Of a DNA stretch of 5,116 bases, positions 1 to 5,116 are shown piece by piece; within the stretch, counting starts at the first letter, position 1, and each line of letters starts with the position of its first letter. This DNA comes from Pseudomonas sp. (lineage in GTDB: Bacteria; Pseudomonadota; Gammaproteobacteria; Pseudomonadales; Pseudomonadaceae): the NCBI GenBank assembly GCA_003525045.1, contig DQGF01000076.1:1-5116 (forward strand), given 5' to 3'. Made by a program: the position numbers and the translations under genes. A model generated the notes under the pieces. The model did not search any database. It saw only the letters and a list, made by a program, of their open reading frames with translations, and was not told where the DNA came from.

Positions 1-917
1 AGGCACGTGGACAGCGAGCAAGGTTCCCAGGTCTTCGAGCTGCTGATTAAGGATAAGGGCGGCTTGTTGTCCGAACACATCCCCATCGGGCTCGTTACGC
101 CGCCAGGTGATGCTGTCGAACTCGAATTGGCGCTGCATTCGGGTGCCCCAGGCTTCGCCGAAGGCTTCGATGGAATCAAACGACTCAATTGCCCCGGCCA
201 CGCTGTACAGCAGCACCTGTTTGTCGCGTACCAGCAGCAGGTCGGGTGTCAGCAGGCGCTCTTCCTTTGCGGCGCTGGTGAGCGTGGTTTCAATGAAATA
301 TACAAAGGTGGCAGGCGTTGACCCGGGCAATCGTTTGAGTCGTTCCGGCGAACTGGCGACAAGCGACAGCATGTCCCGTTGTGTTTGGGTCAAGTCTGAC
401 CGCGACGCCGCAGCGGCAGTCATCTGACCCTTGAGAAACTCACCGAGCCATTGCCAGCGGCTGTTGCCCTGGGCGTCGGCCTCGCTCCAGTAGTCGGCCA
501 GCGCCTGCTGAAAATAGAGGTGGATCGTCGATGGCAACGCGTCGATGATTTTGGCGATGACCTGCATATCGATGGTGTAGGGCGGTGCCGGTGTCCTCAG
601 GCGGCTGGGTATATTTTGAGTCAGGAAGAACGGCAATTCCCGCCGCGGGCTTAGATCCAACAGTTGCGGGTTAAGTACATGTTCAATAGCGACATTACTC
701 AACAGTTGGAATTCCCACCCTCCGGAGGGGGGGGGCTGGCCAGTTTGACGGCGCGCAGGTCCATTTCCAGGGTTGGATAGTGTTCCAGAATCCGATTGCG
801 CAGTGCATTGAAAACCACTGAAAACAGCGCCGGGCGATTGGCGAAGCGTTTATGAATGGCCTGAGCGGGCAGTTGGCTCGGGAGCGTGGATATAGCAGGG
901 GGGGTCGGGTCGGGCAT
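1..917 (-). pseudogene. N-terminal part of a large DUF6543 (dermonecrotic-toxin-like) protein, frameshifted at a C9 tract and cut by the window edge
   Basis: The start codon is ATG at 917-915, preceded by AAGGA at a 7-nt distance; the protein begins MPDPTPPAISTLPSQ. The first ~61 codons are in one frame up to the G run at 727-735. From about 726 down to position 1 a second frame is open without a stop for ~240 codons. Segments seen there include LPFFLTQNIPSRLR, LPSTIHLYFQQALADYW, WQWLGEFLKGQM and VLLYSVAGAIESFDSIEAF. These resemble the N-terminal domain of Pseudomonas proteins named dermonecrotic toxin or NEL-type E3 ubiquitin ligase domain proteins (DUF6543), usually well over 1000 residues long. 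The catalytic end lies outside the window, so its activity cannot be told. As written, translation stops about 11 codons after the run. One extra C (or two fewer) joins the frames through SGGWEFQLLSNVAIEHVLN. Whether this is decay, phase variation or a read error is open. The family call is from memory of the sequence pattern. Confidence 0.72.
727..735. repeat. G9 homopolymer at the frameshift point
   Basis: Nine consecutive G on the plus strand (nine C in the coding sense) sit exactly where the two open frames of the DUF6543 gene meet. Ten or seven bases would restore one continuous frame. A second, shorter run of seven G at 898-904 lies within the first ten codons of the same gene and is in frame as read. 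Runs of this length are prone to slippage in cells and to indel errors in sequencing. Confidence 0.85.
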
Positions 918-924
918 GACGAAA

Positions 925-929
925 TCCTT
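925..929 (-). promoter_or_regulatory. Ribosome binding site of the DUF6543 gene
   Basis: AAGGA on the minus strand, 7 nt before the ATG at 917. It supports this start and shows that the short frame before the frameshift is the true N-terminus. Confidence 0.65.
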
Positions 930-970
930 TTTCCTGTTTGAACCCGGTGCCTTCGTGGCTGCCGAGATTG

Positions 971-989
971 CGGACCGATGATCGGTCCG
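971..989. promoter_or_regulatory. Perfect 19-bp palindrome upstream of the toxin gene
   Basis: CGGACCGAT-G-ATCGGTCCG: nine-base arms around a single central base, centred 63 bp before the toxin start codon. The size and symmetry fit an operator for a dimeric regulator, or a short hairpin in the leader. No regulator gene is present to assign it to. The rest of the 918-1139 gap holds a weaker inverted repeat (GGTAT/ATACC, 1023-1036) and the REP-like element. I see no convincing gene or sigma-70 promoter in it. Confidence 0.4.
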
Positions 990-1102
990 GCACAGGAAAT
1001 CGTATTTCGTCTTCGCGAGTGCGGTATTGGGATACCACCAATATTACCGGCGAGGACGGTCGCCAGAGCAAGCACGGTCCTGAATCCGATAAGGATCAAA
1101 CT

Positions 1103-1126
1103 GCAGGAGCAAGCTTGCCCCTACAG
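1103..1126. repeat. REP-like palindromic repeat
   Basis: GCAGGAGCAAGCTTGCCCCTACAG has the form of a Pseudomonas REP (GTAGGAGC-AAGCTTGC-TC...). Its core GCAAGCTTGC (1109-1118) is a perfect palindrome. The end CCTACAGGG is shared with the REP near 1881-1914. It lies between the transposase remnant and the toxin gene. It is more diverged than the repeats at the right end of the window. Confidence 0.55.
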
Positions 1127-1139
1127 GGAAAGGGTGTGA

Positions 1140-1751
1140 TCAGTGAGAGTGACGTGGCACTTCAGACCCGCGGCTGCCGCTCATGCGCGCATCGGAAATA
1201 CGCACCATGTCGGTCACGCCCTGGGCCATCGGCCTGTTCTTCAGCGCCATGGCAATGCCGTGCTCCAGCAGCAAGCCACGCATCTGGTTACCCAAGGCCG
1301 TGTGCCGTCGCATGCATCCCTGCCGGACGCGGTGCAGCGCTTGCATCGCTAACGCCGACTCACTCTTGACCGGCACTGCTGCAATTTTTTGGTCTCGGCC
1401 TGCACGCAATATCGCCAGCACATCGTTGCGGTCATTCTTCGCTCCGCTGCGGTGCTCGGCCACACGCTGTGCAGGCAGTATCCACACTGGGTTGCCTTGT
1501 GCCTGTAATAGCCGTGCCCAGGCCTGCGCGCCCGGCCCGGTCTCCATCAGTACCGTCACATCCGCCGACAACTGGTGCAGGAACCGGAGGAAAGCTTCAC
1601 GGGACTTGATCCGTTGCTCGTGGACCACTTGGCCAAGGGGATCTTCCCCCGCGACCTGAAACACATTCTTCGCAAGATCCACCGCTACTGTCGTGCACGC
1701 CGGAAGATCGGCTGGCGACAAGGATTTATTTATTGTCGTATGCTTGCTCAT
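1140..1751 (-). pseudogene. Truncated IS110-family transposase with an in-frame foreign tail
   Basis: The start chosen is the ATG at 1751-1749 (MSKHTTINKSL), with GAGGG 7 nt upstream; the frame is open further 5' but that part has no family resemblance. The product is 203 residues, against roughly 340 for a normal IS110/IS1111 transposase. Residues ~22-160 match the N-terminal RuvC-like DEDD domain. The likely metal-binding tetrad is complete: D25 (VAVDLAKN), E70 (LMETGPG), D107 and D110 (AKNDRND). Next comes the helical region ending LLLEHGIAM at residue 168. There the homology stops: the C-terminal Transposase_20 domain with the essential serine is missing. It is replaced by a dehydratase-like stretch (see 1176-1250) and 11 unmatched residues before TGA. 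IS110 enzymes recombine DNA using a bridge RNA; this copy should be inactive by itself. The N-terminal family assignment is firm. Confidence 0.85.
1176..1250 (-). pseudogene. Fragment of an IlvD/Edd-family dehydratase (C-terminal signature region)
   Basis: In frame with the transposase, residues 168-193 read MALKNRPM followed by AQGVTDMVRISDARMSG and S. The second part is essentially the C-terminal signature of the sugar-acid/dihydroxy-acid dehydratases (IlvD/Edd; the family pattern ends in [ST]D[GA]R[FM]SG). I recall the L-arabinonate dehydratase type in particular as LLxQGVTDMVRISDARMSGTAxGT. After SGS the resemblance is lost (RGSEVPRHSH), so the fragment is only ~75 bp. It is a relic: no iron-sulfur cluster cysteines or active-site residues of the enzyme can be present in so short a piece. 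It shows that a dehydratase gene once lay at one side of the break. The match is to a remembered motif, not to a search result. Confidence 0.62.
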
Positions 1752-1830
1752 GGCCTCGCCCTCGCTGTCGTTGGCTTTCATAGAATGCCACCGTGGCGCA
1801 TAGACGCCTCGGCTTGGGCGAGTCCATTCA
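1251..1830 (-). mobile_element. Remnant of an IS110-family insertion sequence
   Basis: This covers the transposase N-terminal half and ~80 bp upstream of its start. The 3' half of the element, including its distal end, has been lost at the joint near 1250. The outer 5' boundary is uncertain: IS110 elements lack clear terminal inverted repeats, and I put the edge near 1830 only because REP sequence begins at about 1881. REP-like sequences flank the remnant on both sides. Some IS110 elements of Pseudomonas putida are known to insert into REPs, so original insertion in a REP is plausible. Confidence 0.6.
1759..1763 (-). promoter_or_regulatory. Ribosome binding site of the transposase remnant
   Basis: GAGGG on the minus strand, 7 nt before the ATG at 1751. 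It decides for MSKHTT as the start instead of the upstream in-frame extension, which runs back through REP sequence. Confidence 0.5.
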
Positions 1831-1880
1831 ATTACAGGAGCGAAAGCGGTGTAACAGCAAACATGGATGTTGGATGTTAT

Positions 1881-1914
1881 GGCCTCTTCGCTGGCAAGCC
1901 AGCTCCTACAGGGG
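1881..1914. repeat. REP element directly after mgtA
   Basis: GGCCTCTTCGCTGGCAAGCC followed by AGCTCCTACAGGG. It has the same GGCCTCTTCGC border and orientation as the REP at 5021, and contains a perfect hairpin GCTGGC-AA-GCCAGC (1890-1903). It starts 7 bp beyond the mgtA stop codon. There it may protect the mRNA 3' end or weaken read-through. It lacks the T tract of an intrinsic terminator. Confidence 0.75.
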
Positions 1915-1920
1915 GCAGCA

Positions 1921-4623
1921 TTACTGCCAGCCAAACCGGCGGGTATAGAACCCTTTCATCGCTTGGGTCAGCGCCATGTAGGCCAGCAGAATCACCGGCA
2001 AAAACACGAAGTACAGCGACGGCAATGCCTGCAATTTGAAGTAATGCGCCAGCGGCCCCATCGGCAGGAAAATCCCCACGACCATGATGAGCCCGGTCAT
2101 CACCAGCAGCGGCATGGCTGCACGGCTTTGCAGGAACGGAATCTTCGGCGTGCGGATCATGTGCACGATCAGGGTCTGGGTCAGTAGCCCGACCACGAAC
2201 CAGCCGGACTGGAACAGGGTCTGGTGATCCGGCGTGTTGGCGTCAAAGACGTACCACATCAAGGCAAAGGTGCTGATGTCGAAGATCGAACTGATCGGGC
2301 CGAAGAACAGCATGAAGCGCCCGACCTCGGCCGGCTGCCAGCGCTGGGGTTGCTTAAGCATTTCTTCATCGACGTTATCGAACGGGATGGCGATCTGCGA
2401 AATGTCGTAGAGCAGGTTTTGCACCAGCAAGTGCATCGGCAGCATCGGCAGGAACGGGATGAACGCGCTGGCTACCAGCACCGAGAACACGTTGCCGAAG
2501 TTCGAACTGGCGGTCATCTTGATGTACTTGAGCATGTTGGCGAAGGTCCGGCGCCCTTCCAGCACGCCCTCCTCCAGCACCATCAGGCTTTTTTCCAGGA
2601 GAATGATGTCCGCCGCTTCCTTGGCGATGTCCACGGCGCTGTCTACCGAAATTCCAATGTCGGCAGTGCGCAGGGCCGGTGCGTCATTGATGCCGTCGCC
2701 CATGAACCCCACCACATGACCATTGCCCTTGAGCAAGCGCACGATGCGCTCCTTGTGCGACGGGGTCAGCTTGGCGAAGACGTTGGTGGTCTCCACCGCC
2801 ACCGCCAGTTCGGCATCCGTCATACGCTCGATGTCGTTACCCATCAGCAAGCCTTGCTGCTCCAGGCCGACTTCACGGCAGATCTTCGCGGTCACCAGTT
2901 CGTTGTCGCCGGTCAGCACTTTCACCGCCACACCGTGTGCCGCCAACGCCTTCAGCGCCGGTGCGGTGCTTTCTTTCGGTGGATCGAGAAAGGCCACATA
3001 ACCGATCAGGGTCAGCGCCTGTTCATCCGCCAGGCCGTACGTGTCGCGCCCCTCGATCATCGGCCGCGCGGCAACGGCAACGACACGCAGGCCTTCGGCA
3101 TTGAAGGTGGCGGTGACCTGCCGGATCCGCGCCAGCAGGTCATCGCTCAGCGCTTCATCGACAACACCGTGACGCACCCGAGTGCACACTGCCAACACTT
3201 CTTCCACCGCCCCCTTGCAGATCAGCAGGTGCGAGTGATCTCGCTCGGCGACCACCACCGACATGCGCCGACGGGTGAAATCGAACGGGATCTCGTCAAC
3301 CTTGCGAAACGCCGTGCCGACTTTCAGCTCGCGGTGGATTTCGACGTGTTCGAGCACCGCCACATCCAGCAGGTTTTTCAGGCCGGTCTGGTAGTAGCTG
3401 TTGAGGTAGGCCATTTCCAGCACATCATCGGAATCGTTGCCCCAGACGTCGACGTTGCGCGCCAGGAAGATCTTGTCCTGGGTCAGGGTGCCGGTCTTGT
3501 CGGTGCACAGCACGTCCATGGCGCCGAAGTTCTGGATCGCGTCGAGGCGTTTGACGATGACTTTTTTGCGCGACAGAAACACCGCGCCCTTGGCCAGGGT
3601 CGAGGTAACGATCATCGGCAGCATTTCCGGGGTCAGGCCCACGGCAATCGACAGCGCGAACAGCAGCGCTTCGGTCCAGTCGCCCTTGGTGAAACCGTTG
3701 ATGAACAGCACCAGCGGTGCCATGACGAACATGAAGCGGATCAGCAACCAGCTGACCTTGTTGACCCCGGTCTGGAACGAGGTTGGCGCGCGATCGGTGG
3801 CACCGACCCGCTGAGCCAGCGCGCCAAAATAGGTGCTGTTGCCAGTGGTGAGAATCACCGCCATGGCCGTGCCTGACACTACGTTGGTGCCCATGAACAG
3901 GATGTTGTCCAGGTCCAGCGGGTTACTGGAGTCGCTGCCCTGCTGACGGGGAAATTTTTCCACCGGCATCGATTCACCGGTCATCGCGGCCTGACTGACG
4001 AACAGGTCCTTGGCGCTGAGCACCCGACAGTCGGCGGGAATCATGTCGCCGGCCGACAGCACGATCAGGTCGCCCGGCACCAACTGCTTGATCGGCAGTT
4101 CGATGCGTAGTGCATCCCGACGCAACACGGTGGCGGTGTTGCTGACCATCGCTTTCAGGGCGTCGGCGGCCTGGTTGGATTTGGTTTCCTGCCACAAGCG
4201 CAGCAAGGTCGAGAGCACCACCATCGAGAAAATCACGATGGCGGCTTTCATGTCCTCGGTCAGCCAGGAGATGACCGCCAGCAAGGTCAGCAGCAGATTG
4301 AACGGATTTTTGTAGCAGTGCCACAAGTGGGTCCACCACGGCAGCGGTTGTTCGTGCTCGACTTCGTTGAGGCCGTATTGCGCGCGCAGTGCATCGGCTT
4401 CGAAGTCGCTCAGGCCATCGCTGTGGCTGCCGAACGTGTCCAGCAGATGGCCGGTGTCGCTGTTGGCGGCGCTCACCAGGGTTTGCGCCAGCGTCGGCGG
4501 CACCTCACGGCTGACCGTGGTGTCGGTGAAGTTTTCCAGCAGCGTCAGGCGACGGAAGTGTCGGGCGATGTGGCGGGTGCGCAGGAATCCGGCGAAGAAT
4601 TCTTTGAGCAGGGTCAGGTTCAT
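1921..4623 (-). CDS. mgtA: Magnesium-translocating P-type ATPase
   Basis: A complete 900-residue inner-membrane P-type ATPase (type IIIB, MgtA/MgtB), the usual length for the family. It uses ATP to drive Mg2+ into the cytoplasm. In order: a basic N-terminal tail (RTRHIARHFRR); paired helices at ~105-121 and 126-144; the actuator loop with TGES at 215-218; helices at ~291-309 and 318-343 with the Mg-pump motif LTPEMLP at 330-336; the phosphorylation site DKTGT with aspartate D375; the nucleotide-binding KGA at 470-472; TGDN at 571-574; and the hinge GDGINDAPAL at 642-651. Six C-terminal helices follow, including NFGNVFSVLVASAFIP and LVQNLLYDISQIAIPFDN. No key residue is missing. The ATG at 4623 has GGGGG 7 nt upstream. 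It stands alone, with a long structured leader upstream and a REP 7 bp after the stop. In other bacteria mgtA is induced by low Mg2+ through PhoP and leader RNA; control here is inferred. Confidence 0.96.
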   Translation of the reverse strand: MNLTLLKEFFAGFLRTRHIARHFRRLTLLENFTDTTVSREVPPTLAQTLVSAANSDTGHLLDTFGSHSDGLSDFEADALRAQYGLNEVEHEQPLPWWTHLWHCYKNPFNLLLTLLAVISWLTEDMKAAIVIFSMVVLSTLLRLWQETKSNQAADALKAMVSNTATVLRRDALRIELPIKQLVPGDLIVLSAGDMIPADCRVLSAKDLFVSQAAMTGESMPVEKFPRQQGSDSSNPLDLDNILFMGTNVVSGTAMAVILTTGNSTYFGALAQRVGATDRAPTSFQTGVNKVSWLLIRFMFVMAPLVLFINGFTKGDWTEALLFALSIAVGLTPEMLPMIVTSTLAKGAVFLSRKKVIVKRLDAIQNFGAMDVLCTDKTGTLTQDKIFLARNVDVWGNDSDDVLEMAYLNSYYQTGLKNLLDVAVLEHVEIHRELKVGTAFRKVDEIPFDFTRRRMSVVVAERDHSHLLICKGAVEEVLAVCTRVRHGVVDEALSDDLLARIRQVTATFNAEGLRVVAVAARPMIEGRDTYGLADEQALTLIGYVAFLDPPKESTAPALKALAAHGVAVKVLTGDNELVTAKICREVGLEQQGLLMGNDIERMTDAELAVAVETTNVFAKLTPSHKERIVRLLKGNGHVVGFMGDGINDAPALRTADIGISVDSAVDIAKEAADIILLEKSLMVLEEGVLEGRRTFANMLKYIKMTASSNFGNVFSVLVASAFIPFLPMLPMHLLVQNLLYDISQIAIPFDNVDEEMLKQPQRWQPAEVGRFMLFFGPISSIFDISTFALMWYVFDANTPDHQTLFQSGWFVVGLLTQTLIVHMIRTPKIPFLQSRAAMPLLVMTGLIMVVGIFLPMGPLAHYFKLQALPSLYFVFLPVILLAYMALTQAMKGFYTRRFGWQ

Positions 4624-4630
4624 GGCAGTT

Positions 4631-4635
4631 CCCCC
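4631..4635 (-). promoter_or_regulatory. Ribosome binding site of mgtA
   Basis: GGGGG(A) on the minus strand, 7 nt before the ATG at 4623. It is a G-rich, non-canonical Shine-Dalgarno but well placed, and supports this start. Confidence 0.5.
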
Positions 4636-4766
4636 AGGGTCGGCCGGGAAACCGTCGAGCAGGCGTGTCGGTGCGCCGCGATGACGACAAAAAGTCGAAC
4701 ATCACGCACGGTTCAGCGTCGATGAGAGGACGTCGGGGCACGGACCAGGACTGGCCGCGATCGGGA

Positions 4767-4799
4767 TGCCGCTGCTCGCTTTGCGGCGAGACAACGGCA
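4767..4799 (-). other. Strong bulged hairpin in the mgtA leader
   Basis: On the transcript strand TGCCGTTG pairs with CAGCGGCA (8 bp, one G-U). After a bulged T, CTCGC pairs with GCGAG (5 bp) around the loop CGCAAA. It is the most stable-looking structure of the leader. No T tract follows, so it is not a standard terminator. Confidence 0.55.
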
Positions 4800-4831
4800 C
4801 AAAGGGTTGCGCGTTATCTTGCCGGGAAGGT

Positions 4832-4850
4832 GCCGGTTATCGAAACCGGC
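4832..4850 (-). other. Second hairpin in the mgtA leader
   Basis: GCCGGTT-TCGAT-AACCGGC: a perfect 7-bp stem with a 5-nt loop, 32 nt upstream of the larger hairpin on the transcript strand. No T tract follows it. Confidence 0.5.
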
Positions 4851-4873
4851 CGACTACTGTCACTCGAACAAGT

Positions 4874-4886
4874 ACCCACTGTGGGT
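4874..4886. promoter_or_regulatory. 13-bp perfect palindrome upstream of mgtA
   Basis: ACCCAC-T-GTGGGT: six-base arms around one central base. The one-base centre cannot be a tight RNA loop without opening inner pairs, so a protein-binding site is as likely as a hairpin. No cognate regulator is known from the window. Confidence 0.3.
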
Positions 4887-4911
4887 CTCCGCAATTGATG
4901 AAAACCCGCGA

Positions 4912-4940
4912 AGCTTACGCCCCGATTTTTGGAGAGTAAA
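4912..4940 (-). promoter_or_regulatory. Candidate promoter of mgtA (weak)
   Basis: On the minus strand TTTACT (4940-4935, 4 of 6 to the -35 consensus) is followed after 17 bp by TAAGCT (4917-4912, 3 of 6 to the -10). Just upstream lies CGTTTC-CTT-CGTTTA, which recalls the GTTTA half-sites of PhoP boxes. However, the repeat spacing is 9 bp instead of the usual 11, so I do not claim a PhoP site. Confidence 0.22.
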
Positions 4941-5020
4941 CGAAGGAAACGCGTGTGGTGGGGGGAATTGCGGGGTTCTTCAGGAAGGGTTCAGGATTCT
5001 GGATTTGTGGTGTTCTTCAG

Positions 5021-5116
5021 GGCCTCTTCGCGAGCAAGCCCGCTCCCACAGTTGATCTTCAGTGGACGCAAGATTTGTGTCCGACGCAGATCAAGTGTGG
5101 GAGCGGGCTTGCTCGC
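5021..5116. repeat. REP doublet in inverted orientation (REPIN), cut by the window edge
   Basis: The first REP core is at 5030-5050 (GCGAGCAAGCCCGCTCCCAC and one further A). Its exact 21-base reverse complement is at 5096-5116. The pairing continues inward: TTGATCT (5052-5058) with AGATCAA (5088-5094), broken only by one mismatch (5051/5095). The loop between them carries its own stem GGACGCA/TGTGTCC (5064-5070 with 5076-5082, one G-T). Such doublets are mobilised in trans by RAYT transposases (TnpA-REP), none of which is in the window. The outer flank of the second REP is not visible. Confidence 0.85.

Larger units (their letters stand above)
4624..4911 (-). promoter_or_regulatory. Long structured 5' leader region of mgtA
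   Basis: About 290 nt before mgtA have no credible gene but strong inverted repeats. In transcript order: ACCCAC-A-GTGGGT (4886-4874), a 7-bp stem (4850-4832), and a 13-bp bulged stem (4799-4767). Then ~130 nt lead to the start codon. Enterobacterial mgtA has a leader that senses Mg2+, and Gram-positive bacteria use the M-box; I cannot align this region to either. A regulatory leader is therefore inferred from length, structure and the identity of the downstream gene. Confidence 0.4.

Noticed and set aside
7..654. Several plus-strand open frames at the left end
   Set aside because: They are antisense to the ~240-codon minus-strand frame, which gives a coherent DUF6543-like protein.
695..1099. 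A minus-strand 134-codon frame beginning with a hydrophobic, signal-like stretch (MILIGFRTVLALATVLAG)
   Set aside because: It runs out of frame through the N-terminal part of the DUF6543 gene, has no family resemblance in its second half and no good ribosome binding site. It is probably chance.
1890..1903. Hairpin after mgtA as an intrinsic terminator
   Set aside because: The stem is the core of a REP and no T tract follows in the direction of transcription.
2224..3876. A 550-codon open frame on the plus strand inside mgtA
   Set aside because: It is antisense to a gene with all P-type ATPase motifs. Its composition (very rich in His, Gln, Arg, Asp) is typical of a shadow frame in GC-rich DNA.
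4505..4702. A proline- and arginine-rich upstream frame (MFDFLSSSRRTDTPARRFPG...) overlapping the mgtA start, reminiscent of the proline-rich MgtL leader peptide
   Set aside because: No Shine-Dalgarno lies before its ATG, it runs nearly 40 codons into mgtA, and a proline-rich reading is expected from the shifted frame of GC-rich DNA.
4938..4953. PhoP-box-like direct repeat CGTTTC-CTT-CGTTTA upstream of mgtA
   Set aside because: The spacing is 9 bp instead of the usual 11 and only one half-site fits well, so it is not claimed as a PhoP site.
4807..5055. An 82-codon plus-strand frame at the right end
   Set aside because: Its C-terminal part is only translated REP sequence and the rest shows no recognisable protein pattern.

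Overview
The window looks like chromosomal DNA from a Pseudomonas of the fluorescens/putida type. Three things point there: the GC-rich codon use; several copies of the Pseudomonas REP sequence (core of the type GGGAGCGGGCTTGCTCGC); and a magnesium-transport ATPase and a large DUF6543-type toxin whose sequences resemble Pseudomonas families. The genus is inferred from memory of these families, not from a search. Every gene I can support lies on the minus strand.

Layout from left to right. (1) Positions 1-917 hold the N-terminal ~300 codons of a very large DUF6543 (dermonecrotic-toxin-like / NEL-E3-ligase-like) protein that runs off the left edge. Its frame is broken at a run of nine G (nine C on the coding strand), so it is a pseudogene, a phase-variable gene, or a sequencing error. 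(2) Positions 918-1139 are non-coding, with a perfect 19-bp palindrome and a REP-like repeat. (3) Positions 1140-1751 are a truncated IS110-family transposase. It keeps the complete DEDD catalytic tetrad but not the C-terminal domain. It is fused in frame to about 25 codons matching the C-terminal signature of the IlvD/Edd dehydratases, so at least two deletion or recombination joints are preserved here. (4) Positions 1752-1920 carry the upstream flank of the IS remnant and a REP next to the mgtA stop. (5) Positions 1921-4623 are an intact 900-codon Mg2+-importing P-type ATPase (mgtA). (6) Positions 4624-5116 contain no credible gene. They hold a long mgtA leader with strong potential RNA hairpins, a weak candidate promoter, and at the far right a REP doublet (REPIN) that can fold into one long nested hairpin.

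The only gene that is clearly functional as written is mgtA. It would import Mg2+ across the inner membrane when Mg2+ is scarce, and its roughly 290-nt structured leader is the place to look for control by Mg2+. The stretch from mgtA to the toxin gene is a repeat-rich junction where an IS110 element, a dehydratase fragment and REPs have been brought together. I found no CRISPR array, tRNA, rRNA or complete defence system. The most unusual items are the frameshifting homopolymer in the toxin, the IS110-dehydratase chimera and the mgtA leader.
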